64,000 nucleotides of DNA from Arthrobacter sp. MA-N2 (lineage in GTDB: Bacteria > Actinomycetota > Actinomycetes > Actinomycetales > Micrococcaceae). The notes beneath the pieces are model-generated. The model was not told where the DNA came from. It searched no databases and saw only the letters and a program-made list of their open reading frames with translations. The position numbers and the translations under genes were made by a program. The stretch lies in NCBI RefSeq assembly GCF_000517125.1, contig NZ_KI912155.1:2778034-2842033 (forward strand), written 5' to 3'. Shown piece by piece: positions 1-9,530 of the stretch (positions within the stretch are counted from its first letter, which is position 1; each line of letters starts with the position of its first letter).

Positions 1-60
1 GAACACCATGAACCATTCCAGGGCAAGGATGCCCCGGACAACACCACAGGAGGACACTGA
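1..60 (+). CDS. 3' end of an upstream gene, probably ribD (partial)
   Basis: Frame 1 is open from the first base to a TGA at 58-60 and encodes the last 19 residues of a protein. The stop overlaps the ribE ATG in a TGATG arrangement, which is typical of coupled operon genes. Position directly before ribE suggests the riboflavin deaminase/reductase ribD, but the visible peptide is too short and low in features to prove it. Confidence 0.4.
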   Translation, partial: EHHEPFQGKDAPDNTTGGH

Positions 61-698
61 TGTTTACCGGAATCGTTGCTGAACAAGGCACGGTCCTGTC
101 TGTCGAGCGCGAGGGCGACGCTAGCGCCACGTTGCGCCTGACGGCCCCCAGCACCACCGAAGGGCTCGCCTTGGGCGGCTCGATTGCCGTCAACGGCGTA
201 TGCCTCACCGCTACGGAGCTGGACGGCCAGGAGTTCAGCGTCGATGTGATGGGCGAAACCCTTGACCGGACCACCATCGGTGAACTGGCCGCTGGCGACA
301 CGGTGAACCTGGAACGTTGCGTACAGGCCGGGGGCCGCTTGGACGGCCACGTCGTGCAGGGGCACGTCGACGGCGTCGGGCGGCTTCTTGAACGCGAGTC
401 GCAGGGCAATTGGGACCGCCTCCGCTTCGGAGTGCCGGTTCCGCTGGCCCGGTATATCGCCGAAAAGGGATCGATCGCCGTCGACGGCGTTTCGCTCACC
501 GTCACCGCCGTCAGCCCGGCTGACGAAGAGAACCCCTGGTTTGAGGTGGGCCTCATTCCCACCACCCTGGACGAAACGGGACTCGGGGCCAAGGCCACCG
601 GCGGCCGCGTCAATCTCGAAGTGGACGTTCTCGCGAAGTACACGGAGCGGCTGTTGTCTTTCCGTGCCCCCGCAACTGCCGGGGAGGTTGCACTGTGA
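60..698 (+). CDS. ribE: Riboflavin synthase, alpha subunit
   Basis: It converts two molecules of 6,7-dimethyl-8-ribityllumazine into riboflavin plus a pyrimidinedione, the last step of riboflavin synthesis. The 212-residue product starts with the hallmark MFTGIVAEQG. It contains two internally repeated lumazine-binding barrels: the first has VNGVCLTA near residues 44-51, and the second has VDGVSLTV near 141-148. The length is normal for the family. The ATG overlaps the stop of the previous frame, and an aggagg-type ribosome site lies about 5 bases upstream. The gene leads into ribB, ribA and ribH, so the whole late pathway is here. Confidence 0.96.
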   Translation: MFTGIVAEQGTVLSVEREGDASATLRLTAPSTTEGLALGGSIAVNGVCLTATELDGQEFSVDVMGETLDRTTIGELAAGDTVNLERCVQAGGRLDGHVVQGHVDGVGRLLERESQGNWDRLRFGVPVPLARYIAEKGSIAVDGVSLTVTAVSPADEENPWFEVGLIPTTLDETGLGAKATGGRVNLEVDVLAKYTERLLSFRAPATAGEVAL

Positions 699-1390
699 GC
701 GCCGAGCACAACAGCAGTGCCACGGCGGTGCGCCAGGGACTCGATCCGGTTGAGAAGGCCGTGCAGGCCATGGCGGCCGGACGTCCCGTCATCGTAGTGG
801 ATAACGAGGACCGGGAAAACGAAGGCGACATCATCTTCGCCGCCGAGCACGCGACGCCCGCCCTCATGGGCTGGACTATCCGCTACAGCTCGGGAGTCAT
901 CTGCGTTCCCCTTGAGGAGTCGCGGGCTGCCGCGCTGGCATTGCCGCCAATGGTCATGGTCAACGAAGACGCGAAAGGCACGGCCTACACGGTTTCTTGT
1001 GATGCCGCTGTGGGCGTGAGCACCGGTATTTCGGCTACGGACCGGGCATTGACGGCCCGGATTCTGGCCGATTCCAGCAGCACACCCTCATCCATCACCC
1101 GTCCCGGGCATATTTTTCCGCTCCGGGCCGTTAAGGGGGGAGTGCGTGAACGCCCGGGACACACGGAAGCGGCAGTTGATCTTTGCCGGCTTGCGGGCCT
1201 GGCCCCAGTGGGTGTGATCGCGGAGTTGGTACATGACGATGGCGAAATGATGCGCTTGGACAGCCTCCGGGAGTTCGCGGCAGAGCAGGGGTGCCCTCTG
1301 ATTTCGATCGAGGACCTTGTGGCCTATCTGGCAGCGACGGAGAGTGAAGACCAGGTCGTACTTCCGGCAGGAAACGAGGAGCAGCGATGA
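695..1390 (+). CDS. ribB: 3,4-dihydroxy-2-butanone-4-phosphate synthase
   Basis: It makes the four-carbon unit of lumazine from ribulose 5-phosphate. The 231-residue protein has the metal- and substrate-binding stretch DNEDRENEGDI near residues 28-38 and the conserved RPGHIFPL near 137. It is a stand-alone enzyme: the GTP cyclohydrolase II activity is a separate gene downstream, whereas many actinobacteria carry a fused ribBA. The GTG start at 695 overlaps the ribE stop (GTGA), and the stop overlaps the ribA ATG (ATGA), so translation of the three genes is coupled. Confidence 0.93.
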   Translation: MSAEHNSSATAVRQGLDPVEKAVQAMAAGRPVIVVDNEDRENEGDIIFAAEHATPALMGWTIRYSSGVICVPLEESRAAALALPPMVMVNEDAKGTAYTVSCDAAVGVSTGISATDRALTARILADSSSTPSSITRPGHIFPLRAVKGGVRERPGHTEAAVDLCRLAGLAPVGVIAELVHDDGEMMRLDSLREFAAEQGCPLISIEDLVAYLAATESEDQVVLPAGNEEQR

Positions 1391-2088
1391 CTACAGCGAC
1401 AACGCACGACGGCGGCACGGCCGCACGCACGCCGCACCCGGTGAGCGGCGGCCCGGTTGTCCAGCTACCCACTGCGTTCGGTGTGTTCGTGGCACAGGCC
1501 TGGACCGACCACGAGACCGGTGCTGAGCACTTGGCGGTCAGTTCGCCGAACACGCCGCGGGCGGGCAAAGCGCCGCTGGTGCGCCTGCACTCCGAGTGCC
1601 TGACAGGTGACGTCTTTGCTTCGTACCGCTGCGATTGCGGCGAGCAGCTTGCCTACGCCCTTGAGCTGATCCAGGAAGAAGGCGGTACGCTGCTCTACCT
1701 CCGTGGACAGGAGGGCCGTGGCATTGGCTTGGCCAACAAGATCAGGGCCTATGCACTCCAGGAAGCCGGATTCGACACGGTTGAGGCCAATGAACAACTG
1801 GGCCTCCCGATTGACGCCCGCTGCTACAAGGCCGCCGCCCAGATCCTTGCGGAATTGGGCCTTCACGAAATCCGCCTCCTGAGCAACAACCCGGATAAGC
1901 AAAACCGACTTGCCGCGGCTGGCGTGAAGGTTGTCGAGATGGTGCCTACCGAGGTCCCGTCTCGTGAGGAAAACCTCCGGTACCTGCAAACCAAGAAGGA
2001 CCGCATGGATCACCGCCTCACCTTGGGCGATACTGAGCCAGCGGGTACCCATACTTCTTCCAGCACTTTCGAACTCGACCAAGACTGA
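1387..2088 (+). CDS. ribA: GTP cyclohydrolase II
   Basis: This is the first committed step of riboflavin synthesis: it opens GTP and releases formate and pyrophosphate. The zinc ligands are visible as C in HSECLTGDVF and the CDC pair in YRCDCGEQ. GQEGRGIGL (GTP and metal site) and the C-terminal NNPDK motif are also present. The length of 233 residues fits a single-domain enzyme. It overlaps ribB by four bases. About 20 extra residues at the N-terminus and an S/T-rich C-terminal tail are not part of the conserved core. Confidence 0.94.
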   Translation: MTTATTHDGGTAARTPHPVSGGPVVQLPTAFGVFVAQAWTDHETGAEHLAVSSPNTPRAGKAPLVRLHSECLTGDVFASYRCDCGEQLAYALELIQEEGGTLLYLRGQEGRGIGLANKIRAYALQEAGFDTVEANEQLGLPIDARCYKAAAQILAELGLHEIRLLSNNPDKQNRLAAAGVKVVEMVPTEVPSREENLRYLQTKKDRMDHRLTLGDTEPAGTHTSSSTFELDQD

Positions 2089-2589
<501 letters not shown>

Positions 2590-2599
2590 CAAACCAAGG

Positions 2600-2650
2600 A
2601 AAGGGATGTGAGCGTACCAAAGCGCATTGTGCGTTCGCTCACATCCCTTT
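2600..2650 (+). terminator. Intrinsic terminator after ribH
   Basis: A perfect 15-base inverted repeat (2600-2614 with 2636-2650) starts 11 bases after the ribH stop. Its right arm ends in CCCTTT. A small nested stem lies in the loop. It ends the rib operon and separates it from hisE. Confidence 0.8.
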
Positions 2651-2706
2651 CGTCATGCAATGCCTCGACAGGCGGTCTCCGGCTCGGAGCAAGTAGGCTG
2701 TAGGGC

Positions 2707-2970
2707 GTGAAGAATTTCGAGACGCTGTTCGCAGAACTGAGCGAAAAGGCAGCGACCCGTCCGGCAGGCTCCCGCACCGTCGCCGAATTGGACTCCGGAA
2801 TCCACGGCATCGGCAAGAAGGTCGTGGAGGAAGCAGCCGAGGTCTGGATGGCTGCAGAGTATGAGTCCGATGAAGCTGCGGCCGAGGAAATCTCCCAGTT
2901 GCTCTACCACCTGCAGGTCTTGATGCTCGCCAAGGGTCTGAGCCTGGAAGACGTTTACAAGCATCTCTAG
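2707..2970 (+). CDS. hisE: Phosphoribosyl-ATP pyrophosphohydrolase
   Basis: It hydrolyses phosphoribosyl-ATP to phosphoribosyl-AMP, the second step of histidine synthesis. The 87-residue all-helical product carries the MazG-like metal-binding pattern [11 protein letters not shown] near residues 36-46, plus a second acidic stretch ([16 protein letters not shown]). The length matches monofunctional HisE. The start is GTG. hisG follows after about 115 bases, and the cyclohydrolase HisI is a separate gene at 5571. Confidence 0.93.
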   Translation: MKNFETLFAELSEKAATRPAGSRTVAELDSGIHGIGKKVVEEAAEVWMAAEYESDEAAAEEISQLLYHLQVLMLAKGLSLEDVYKHL

Positions 2971-3085
2971 CCACGTCCGCTCCGTCTGCGGGACCCGAAG
3001 AGGTCTTGCCGGAGCCCAAGCGTGGCCCCCGTGCTGAAGCACAATGCCTGAAACTTCCCCCTCCATACCTCAAGAAAGTCCCCTC

Positions 3086-3946
3086 ATGCTGCGAGTAGCC
3101 GTCCCCAACAAGGGATCCTTGTCCGAAGCCGCCTCCGCGATGTTGTCCGAGGCGGGATACCGCCAGCGCCGCGATACCCGCGAACTGGTCATGATCGATC
3201 CTGACAACGACATTGAGTTCTTCTTCCTCCGCCCACGCGACATCGCCGTGTATGTCGGCCAGGGAACGCTCGACGTCGGAATCACCGGCCGCGATCTCCT
3301 CTTGGACGCACAAGTCGAAGCGGAAGAGCTGCTTCCCCTTGGCTTCGCCGCCTCGACCTTCCGATTCGCCGGCCCCGTCGGTGACTTCTCCGGCGTCGAG
3401 CAGCTTGAAGGCAAGCGCCTGGCGACCAGCTACGACGGCCTCCTGCGCGTTTACCTCGCCGAGCGCGGCGTCAAGGCCAAAGTCGTCCGTCTCGATGGCG
3501 CAGTGGAGTCCTCCGTGCGTCTCGGCGTCGCGGACGCTATTGCCGACGTCGTGGAAACCGGCAACACGCTCAAGGCCGCCGGCATGGAGATCTTCGGCGA
3601 GCCGATCCTTAAGTCCGAAGCCGTCCTGATCCGCCGCACAGGCGAAGGCGGCGCCGCAAACGGCACGGTGAAGGAGATCGAGGTCCTCATCCGTCGCCTG
3701 CAGGGCGTGCTCGTCGCACGTCAGTACGTGCTCATGGACTACGACATCCGCAAGGACCTCGTCGAAGAAGCTGCCACCCTCACACCGGGCCTCGAATCGC
3801 CCACGGTGTCTCCGCTGCGCGACTCCGATTGGGTGGCTGTCCGTTCCATGGTTCCGAAGAAGGAAACCAACCGGATCATGGACGAGCTGTACGACCTTGG
3901 CGCCCGCGCCATCCTGGTCAGCAGCATCCACGCCTGCCGCATCTGA
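3086..3946 (+). CDS. hisG: ATP phosphoribosyltransferase (long form)
   Basis: This is the first, feedback-controlled enzyme of histidine synthesis; it joins ATP and PRPP. I place the start at the ATG at 3086 ([13 protein letters not shown]), because that is where family similarity begins; an in-frame ATG at 3044 would add 14 unconserved residues. The 286-residue length includes a C-terminal regulatory domain, so it is the long form that does not need His[11 protein letters not shown] and the PRPP-loop region near [14 protein letters not shown] are visible. Confidence 0.94.
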   Translation: MLRVAVPNKGSLSEAASAMLSEAGYRQRRDTRELVMIDPDNDIEFFFLRPRDIAVYVGQGTLDVGITGRDLLLDAQVEAEELLPLGFAASTFRFAGPVGDFSGVEQLEGKRLATSYDGLLRVYLAERGVKAKVVRLDGAVESSVRLGVADAIADVVETGNTLKAAGMEIFGEPILKSEAVLIRRTGEGGAANGTVKEIEVLIRRLQGVLVARQYVLMDYDIRKDLVEEAATLTPGLESPTVSPLRDSDWVAVRSMVPKKETNRIMDELYDLGARAILVSSIHACRI

Positions 3947-3971
3947 CAAGAGACAATTCCAGGGAGTAGCA

Positions 3972-4748
3972 ATGGCTGTAGCAGTTCGGGTCATCCCCTG
4001 CCTAGATGTCGACGCCGGACGTGTGGTGAAGGGCGTCAACTTCGAAGGCCTTCGCGATGCCGGTGACCCCGTTGAGTTGGCGCACCGCTATGACAACGCC
4101 GGGGCGGACGAACTGACGTTCCTTGATGTCACGGCGTCCTCCGGCAATCGGGAAACCACGTTCGACGTCGTTCGCCGCACCGCCGAGGAAGTCTTCATTC
4201 CGTTGACTGTGGGCGGTGGTGTCCGAGGCGTGGCCGAAGTGGACAAGCTCCTGCGTTTCGGCGCGGACAAGGCCTCCATCAACACGGCCGCCGTCGCACG
4301 TCCGGACGTGATTGACGAGATCACGCGCCACTTCGGATCGCAAGTGCTGGTGCTGTCCGTGGACGCCCGACGGACGAGGCCAGGCTCGGAGCCCACGGCT
4401 TCCGGCTTCGAGGTGACCACCCACGGTGGACGCCAGGGGACCGGAATCGACGCCATCGTCTGGGCCAAGGAAGCTGCCGACCGTGGCGTGGGGGAGATCC
4501 TCCTCAATTCCATCGACGCCGACGGCACCAAGGACGGCTTCGACCTCGAACTCATCCGCCTGGTCCGCGCTGCGGTCCGCATCCCGATCATCGCTTCCGG
4601 AGGCGCGGGAGAACCGGCGCATTTCCCGCCGGCAGTTGAAGCAGGTGCCGACGCCGTGTTGGCAGCCTCGGTGTTCCATTTCGGCCCGGATGACATGATT
4701 GCCCAGGTCAAGGCGGCGATCCGCGAAGCAGGCTTCCTGGTCCGGTAG
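3972..4748 (+). CDS. hisF: Imidazole glycerol phosphate synthase, cyclase subunit
   Basis: With HisH it forms imidazole glycerol phosphate and AICAR. The 258-residue beta/alpha barrel begins [18 protein letters not shown], with a catalytic Asp in CLDVDAG. The second catalytic Asp lies in [11 protein letters not shown]. The ATG at 3972 has an agggag ribosome site 5 bases upstream. It lies 25 bases after hisG. hisA, hisB, hisH and others are not in the window. Confidence 0.95.
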   Translation: MAVAVRVIPCLDVDAGRVVKGVNFEGLRDAGDPVELAHRYDNAGADELTFLDVTASSGNRETTFDVVRRTAEEVFIPLTVGGGVRGVAEVDKLLRFGADKASINTAAVARPDVIDEITRHFGSQVLVLSVDARRTRPGSEPTASGFEVTTHGGRQGTGIDAIVWAKEAADRGVGEILLNSIDADGTKDGFDLELIRLVRAAVRIPIIASGGAGEPAHFPPAVEAGADAVLAASVFHFGPDDMIAQVKAAIREAGFLVR

Positions 4749-4756
4749 CTGGCTCC

Positions 4757-4826
4757 AGCCCAACTAGCTCGCATTTGTTGTCGTTTTGAGGGCTCAGAGC
4801 GACAACAAGTGCGAGCTAGTTGGGCT
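4757..4826. repeat. Near-perfect 27-bp inverted repeat between hisF and the convergent gene
   Basis: The arms 4757-4783 and 4800-4826 are 27 bases each with one mismatch (a G:U pair in RNA), around a 16-base loop. It sits between convergent genes and can act as a bidirectional terminator. It has no long U-run. The regular, long, AT-containing arms also resemble dispersed palindromic elements. Confidence 0.75.
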
Positions 4827-4836
4827 TAAGAGCGGG

Positions 4837-5499
4837 TTAGAGGCCGACTTCGGCTGACTGGAGCAGTGCGACGGCGTCCGGTTGCCCTTCAAAGGTGACG
4901 AGGGCGTGATGCGTGCGGCCGTGGGCGTGCATCAGCAATTCACCAGGCTCGCCGACAATCGCGACTGACACGGGGGCGCGCTTGGCAACATGGCGGGGAC
5001 CTGTCGGGCGCACCAAGACGATTCCGAGGTCCACGCCGCGATAGAGAATGGCCGCGCGCTTGATCAATTCGTCCCACAAAGCGTCCGAGTATTCCTCGTC
5101 CAGCGCGCGGGGGGCCCAACGGTCTCCGGCCCGGCGAATGTCTTCCGTGTGCACAAAATATTCAATGAGGTTGGAGGATTCGTCGAGGGCCTTGATCTTC
5201 AGGGGAGACAAGGCCGGCGGTCCAGCGCGGAAAGTGTTCACCAACTCGGCGTAATCTTCCGTGGTCTTGAGCTTGGAGGCCAGTTTGGCGGTGGCTTTGT
5301 CCGAGGCCTTGGCAAGGCTCTTGAGGAGCAGGCCGATGCCGACGGCCGCTTTGCGCTCCCTCAAGTACAGGTGCGCCGCGAGGTCTCTCGTCAGCCACCC
5401 TTCGCAGAGCGTGGGGGAGTCAGGTCCGGCCGCCAGGAGGGTTTCGGCCAGTACTTCGCGGGAGGGATCGACGAAATGCATCACTTGTGAAACTAGCAC
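4837..5499 (-). CDS. TIGR03085-type DinB/maleylpyruvate-isomerase-like metal-binding protein
   Basis: The 220-residue product opens with [27 protein letters not shown] followed by DLAAHL, the conserved front half of the actinobacterial TIGR03085/MDMPI-like helical-bundle family. These proteins are thought to bind a divalent metal; the reaction is unknown. A His pair (HTEDIRR near residue 117 and HGRTHHAL near 193) could be metal ligands. It interrupts the his-trp series on the opposite strand. The start is GTG at 5499, with aaaggg about 8 bases upstream; an ATG at 5481 is the alternative. Confidence 0.7.
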   Translation of the reverse strand: MLVSQVMHFVDPSREVLAETLLAAGPDSPTLCEGWLTRDLAAHLYLRERKAAVGIGLLLKSLAKASDKATAKLASKLKTTEDYAELVNTFRAGPPALSPLKIKALDESSNLIEYFVHTEDIRRAGDRWAPRALDEEYSDALWDELIKRAAILYRGVDLGIVLVRPTGPRHVAKRAPVSVAIVGEPGELLMHAHGRTHHALVTFEGQPDAVALLQSAEVGL

Positions 5500-5570
5500 G
5501 AGACGCCCTTTGTTGCGCAGTGGGAGCGCCGCTGAATTTTGGCTCTCCAGGAGGCACTAGACTTGATCTG

Positions 5571-5999
5571 ATGTCCGAGCAGTCAACACCCCCAGCCACG
5601 TCCACGGCAGCCTTCGCCGCGGAGCCCGCCGTCGAACCCGGAAGTCCGCTCCCGCAAGAGCTGGCAGCCGCGCTCAAGCGCGACTCAGCCGGCCTGGTGG
5701 CGGCCATCATCCAGCAGTTCGACACCGACGAAGTGCTGATGCTCGGCTGGATGGACGATGAAGCATTGCATCGTACCTTGACCACGGGACGCGTGACCTT
5801 CTTCTCCCGCTCCCGCCAGGAATACTGGCGCAAGGGAGACACCTCCGGGCACGTCCAGTTCGTGAAATCGGTGGCCCTGGACTGCGACGGCGATGCCCTC
5901 CTGGTCCGCGTCGACCAAGTAGGGGCGGCATGCCACACCGGTACGCGCACATGCTTCGATGACCGGAGTCTCGCTGCCGTGACGGGCGAGCGGGACTAG
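5571..5999 (+). CDS. hisI: Phosphoribosyl-AMP cyclohydrolase
   Basis: It opens the adenine ring of phosphoribosyl-AMP, the third step of histidine synthesis. After a roughly 30-residue low-complexity Ala/Pro/Glu-rich N-terminus, the core shows [28 protein letters not shown] and the zinc/metal ligands DCDGDALL plus [10 protein letters not shown]. The 142-residue length is typical of the monofunctional enzyme. The ATG at 5571 is chosen because the upstream in-frame extension is unconserved. trpE follows after 55 bases, suggesting joint transcription of hisI with the trp genes. Confidence 0.93.
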   Translation: MSEQSTPPATSTAAFAAEPAVEPGSPLPQELAAALKRDSAGLVAAIIQQFDTDEVLMLGWMDDEALHRTLTTGRVTFFSRSRQEYWRKGDTSGHVQFVKSVALDCDGDALLVRVDQVGAACHTGTRTCFDDRSLAAVTGERD

Positions 6000-6054
6000 C
6001 CCACCACACACCATCCAGTTGAGGAATCACAAGAAAAGGCGGAGAACACAAACC

Positions 6055-7635
6055 ATGCAGGACCTTGGAATCATCAGCCCGGGCCTGGAGGAGTTCCGCG
6101 AACTCGCCGCGCACAACCGGGTCATCCCGGTCCGGCTCAGGGTACTGGCCGACGCCGAGACCCCCATCGGGCTTTACCGGAAGCTGGCCCAAGGCCAGCC
6201 CGGCACGTTCCTCCTTGAGTCGGCAGCCGTCGGCGGAGCATGGTCACGTTATTCCTTCATTGGTTCCCGTTCACGGGCCACTTTGACGAGCAAAGACGGG
6301 CAGGCCTACTGGATCGGCGAGCCTCCCGTCGGCGTGCCGGTCGACGGCAGCCCCGTCGACGCCGTCCGAGACACCATTGCGGCCCTGCAAACCGACCGCT
6401 TCCCGGACCTTCCTCCGTTCACCTCTGGTCTTGTCGGCTTCCTCGGTTGGGAAACCGTTCGGCACTGGGAGAAGCTGACCAGCCCCCCGGAGGATGACCT
6501 CCACCTGCCCGAACTGGCCCTGAACCTCGTCACGGACATGGCTGTCCACGACAACATGGACGGCACGGTCCTCCTGATTGCCAACGCGATCAACTTCGAC
6601 AACAGCTCCGAACGCGTCGACGAAGCCTGGCACGACGCCGTCGCCCGCGTGAAGCGACTGCTCGACCAGATCAGCACGCCCGTGAAGCAGCCCGTGTCCG
6701 TGCTGCATTCCGAAGCACTCGACTTTGCCTCAAGCGTTCAGGAACGCTGGGACGAGCAGGAGTACCTGAGCGCCATCGATCGCGGCAAGGAAGCGATCGT
6801 CGACGGTGAGGTGTTCCAGGTGGTCATCTCGCGCCGATTTGAAATGGAGTGCGCTGCTGACCCGCTGGACGTATACCGCGTGCTGCGCAACACCAACCCG
6901 AGCCCGTACATGTATCTCTTCAGCCTCGAGGATCCCGACGGCCGCGAATACACGATCGTCGGCTCTTCCCCGGAGGCACTGGTGACAGTGACGGGCAGCG
7001 AGGTCATCACGCACCCGATTGCCGGTTCGAGGCCCCGCGGCAAGACCGTTGAGGCGGACAAGGCCTTGGCCGCCGAGCTGCTCGCGGACCAGAAGGAACG
7101 CGCCGAACACTTGATGCTTGTGGATCTGTCCCGCAACGACCTTTCCAAGGTCTGCGTCGCAGGAACCGTCGACGTCACGCAGTTCATGGAAGTTGAACGC
7201 TTCAGCCACATCATGCATCTGGTGTCCACCGTGGTTGGCGAATTGGCTCCCGGCGCCAAGGCTTACGACGTGCTGAAGGCGACTTTCCCCGCCGGCACGC
7301 TTTCCGGTGCTCCGAAGCCGCGCGCACTCAGGCTACTGGACGAACTTGAACCGCACCGCCGGGGCATCTACGGGGGCGTCGTGGGTTACCTGGATTTCGC
7401 AGGAGACATGGACATGGCGATTGCTATCCGCTCGGCTTTGCTGCGCGAGGGCCGGGCCTACGTCCAGGCCGGCGGAGGGATCGTGGCCGATTCCCACAAG
7501 CCGTCCGAAGCGCTGGAGACGGTCAACAAGGCCGCCGCCCCGCTGCGTGCCGTGCACACCGCCGGATCGCTCCACAACATTTCCCCGGATGCGGTTTCCG
7601 CAGGGACCGTCGACGACGTGACGCCTACCCCGTGA
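6055..7635 (+). CDS. trpE: Anthranilate synthase component I
   Basis: It converts chorismate to anthranilate using ammonia from TrpG, which is not in the window. The 526-residue protein has the N-terminal tryptophan-binding lobe and the C-terminal chorismate-binding domain: GSSPEALV, PIAGSRPRGKT, LVDLSRNDLSKV and the C-terminal GAPKPRAL and GIYGGVVGYLDF motifs. The ATG at 6055 has ggag 11 bases upstream. No Trp-codon leader peptide is evident just upstream. The stop overlaps the next GTG. Confidence 0.95.
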   Translation: MQDLGIISPGLEEFRELAAHNRVIPVRLRVLADAETPIGLYRKLAQGQPGTFLLESAAVGGAWSRYSFIGSRSRATLTSKDGQAYWIGEPPVGVPVDGSPVDAVRDTIAALQTDRFPDLPPFTSGLVGFLGWETVRHWEKLTSPPEDDLHLPELALNLVTDMAVHDNMDGTVLLIANAINFDNSSERVDEAWHDAVARVKRLLDQISTPVKQPVSVLHSEALDFASSVQERWDEQEYLSAIDRGKEAIVDGEVFQVVISRRFEMECAADPLDVYRVLRNTNPSPYMYLFSLEDPDGREYTIVGSSPEALVTVTGSEVITHPIAGSRPRGKTVEADKALAAELLADQKERAEHLMLVDLSRNDLSKVCVAGTVDVTQFMEVERFSHIMHLVSTVVGELAPGAKAYDVLKATFPAGTLSGAPKPRALRLLDELEPHRRGIYGGVVGYLDFAGDMDMAIAIRSALLREGRAYVQAGGGIVADSHKPSEALETVNKAAAPLRAVHTAGSLHNISPDAVSAGTVDDVTPTP

Positions 7636-8237
7636 GCGCCGCCAAGCCGCAGACGGCCACCACAAAGACTCCCGTGTGGGCGCGCAAGGCCAACGTCGTT
7701 CTCGCCATGGCAATCCTCGCGCTGGCCGTTTTCGGGACGACGACCCAGAGCTGGATCAACGTCCGGCTCGATCCCGCTGCGGCGGCGAATGCCGATCTTC
7801 ACGTTCAGGGAAGCAAAGCGGCAACTGCGGTGACCGCACTCGCCCTCGTCGCCCTCGCCGGGGGGCTTGCGTCGTCTATCGCCGGCAGGATTTCGCGCTG
7901 GATTATTGCGACCATTCTTGTGTCTGCCTCGGCAGGCATCATTATCGCCGCTGTGACGGTCCTCGCCGACCCCCTCGGCGCGGCGCAAGGAACCATTGCG
8001 GCTACCACCGGTATTTCCGGCGGACGCGCGGCTGCGTCGTCCACCGTATTTCCCGTCCTCGCCGTCGTGGCTGCCGGCCTGCTGGCATTGTGTGGCGCTT
8101 TGCTGCCACTCGCAGGCCGTCGCTGGAAGGCGCGCACCAAGTACGAGGTCGCCAGCAGTGCGGCCAGTGCGGGTTCCGGACCCGTTGATGAGATCGACAG
8201 CTGGGACAGCCTCTCACGCGGAGAAGACCCCACGTAG
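7632..8237 (+). CDS. Tryptophan-biosynthesis-associated membrane protein (TIGR02234-like)
   Basis: This 201-residue protein has about four hydrophobic helices (near residues 18-35, 58-76, 84-107 and 134-155) and a hydrophilic C-terminal tail. Its position, starting at a GTG inside the trpE stop and ahead of trpC, is characteristic of the actinobacterial trp-associated membrane protein family. Its role is not known; transport of, or resistance to, a pathway compound has been guessed. The family call rests on position and topology. Confidence 0.8.
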   Translation: MSAAKPQTATTKTPVWARKANVVLAMAILALAVFGTTTQSWINVRLDPAAAANADLHVQGSKAATAVTALALVALAGGLASSIAGRISRWIIATILVSASAGIIIAAVTVLADPLGAAQGTIAATTGISGGRAAASSTVFPVLAVVAAGLLALCGALLPLAGRRWKARTKYEVASSAASAGSGPVDEIDSWDSLSRGEDPT

Positions 8238-8325
8238 GGCCGGCTGTCCGGAGCTCGGACGATGTCCCGGGCGCCGCCAATAAATGGCAGAATGTAAGCA
8301 GTATTCATCCTGAGGAGATTTTCAC

Positions 8326-8598
8326 ATGAGCAAAACCACAGTGTCCGCTAGCAAGGCCCCTGTGACCGCTGCGAGCCACAGCGATGCCATCGGCCACGGC
8401 AACAGCCCGGCCGCGTGGACATGCGTGATTGTCATGCTGGTCGGGGCACTCGTGTCCTCCGTCGCCTTTGTAATTGCCAGCACCCCCATCTTCATTGCCG
8501 GCATCGTCGTGATGGTGGTCGGCTTGATTGCGGGTTGGGCCATGCGCAAGGCGGGCTACGGCGTCGATGGCAGCAAACTGAAGAACGCCGGCCACTGA
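8326..8598 (+). CDS. HGxxPAAW-family small membrane protein
   Basis: The 90-residue protein has the signature HGNSPAAW near residues 25-32, followed by two hydrophobic helices. The family is named for this motif and is usually found between trp genes in actinobacteria, as here between the Trp-associated membrane protein and trpC. Function is unknown. A gaggag ribosome site precedes the ATG. trpC starts two bases after the stop. Confidence 0.85.
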   Translation: MSKTTVSASKAPVTAASHSDAIGHGNSPAAWTCVIVMLVGALVSSVAFVIASTPIFIAGIVVMVVGLIAGWAMRKAGYGVDGSKLKNAGH

Positions 8599-8600
8599 CG

Positions 8601-9419
8601 GTGACGGTTCTTGATGACATCATCGTCGGTGTCAGGGAGGACATGGAGGCCCGCCGTCGTCTCGTCGGTCTTGAGGAGCTGAAGGAGCGCGCCGCTGTCG
8701 CTGCGCCGGCGCTCGACGCGTGGGCTGCCCTGGGTGGTCCGTCGGACAGCCGTGACGAACTGAAGGTCATCGCGGAAATCAAGCGCCGCAGCCCCTCCAA
8801 GGGTGACCTCGCGAGCATCCTCGACCCGGCGGCACTTGCACGGCAATACGCCGACGGGGGTGCCTCCGTTATCAGCGTCCTCACCGAACAGCGGCGCTTC
8901 AGCGGTTCCCTGGCGGACTTGGACGCCGTCCGTGCCGCCGTAAGCATCCCGTTGCTTCGCAAGGATTTCACGGTGGACGAGTACCAGATCTGGGAAGCCC
9001 GTGCCCATGGTGCGGACCTCATCCTGCTGATCGTCGCCGCGCTTTCCGACGCAGAGCTGCGGGAATTCAGTGCGTTGAGCCACGAGCTTGGCATGAACGT
9101 CCTGGTGGAAACCCACACACCGGAGGAGATCGAGCGTGCGGCTGCTGCCGGGGCGCGGATCATCGGCGTGAACGTGCGCAACCTCAAGACGCTCGACGTC
9201 GACCGCTCGCTGTTTGCCTCCCTCGCCGGAAGCATTCCCCCGGGAGCAGTTGTGGTGGCGGAATCCGGCGTACGGAACGCTGCCGACGTCGCGCATTACG
9301 CAGGGAACGGTGCCCACGCGATTCTGGTGGGCGAGGCTCTTGTGAGCGACTCCACCCCGCGGGAGCGAATCAATGAATTCAAGGCGGCCGGAGCTGCCGC
9401 CATCGCCGTCAGGACCTGA
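8601..9419 (+). CDS. trpC: Indole-3-glycerol phosphate synthase
   Basis: It closes the indole ring from CdRP in tryptophan synthesis. The GTG at 8601, two bases after the preceding stop, gives a 272-residue barrel. It shows VIAEIKRRSPSKG (catalytic Glu and Lys), LLRKDFTVDEYQ with a catalytic Lys, and VAESGV near the phosphate site. No PRAI (trpF) domain is fused. The open frame extends further upstream through the neighbour gene, but that part is out-of-frame shadow. Confidence 0.95.
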   Translation: MTVLDDIIVGVREDMEARRRLVGLEELKERAAVAAPALDAWAALGGPSDSRDELKVIAEIKRRSPSKGDLASILDPAALARQYADGGASVISVLTEQRRFSGSLADLDAVRAAVSIPLLRKDFTVDEYQIWEARAHGADLILLIVAALSDAELREFSALSHELGMNVLVETHTPEEIERAAAAGARIIGVNVRNLKTLDVDRSLFASLAGSIPPGAVVVAESGVRNAADVAHYAGNGAHAILVGEALVSDSTPRERINEFKAAGAAAIAVRT

Positions 9420-9530
9420 GACAGGCCTGATTCGCGGCGTGGACCCGGACAGTAGCGGACAACGCGGCTGGTTGCTGTCCTGCGGCTCCTGGAAAAACTC
9501 AACTACCAACTGAACAGGACGGTGAGACTG

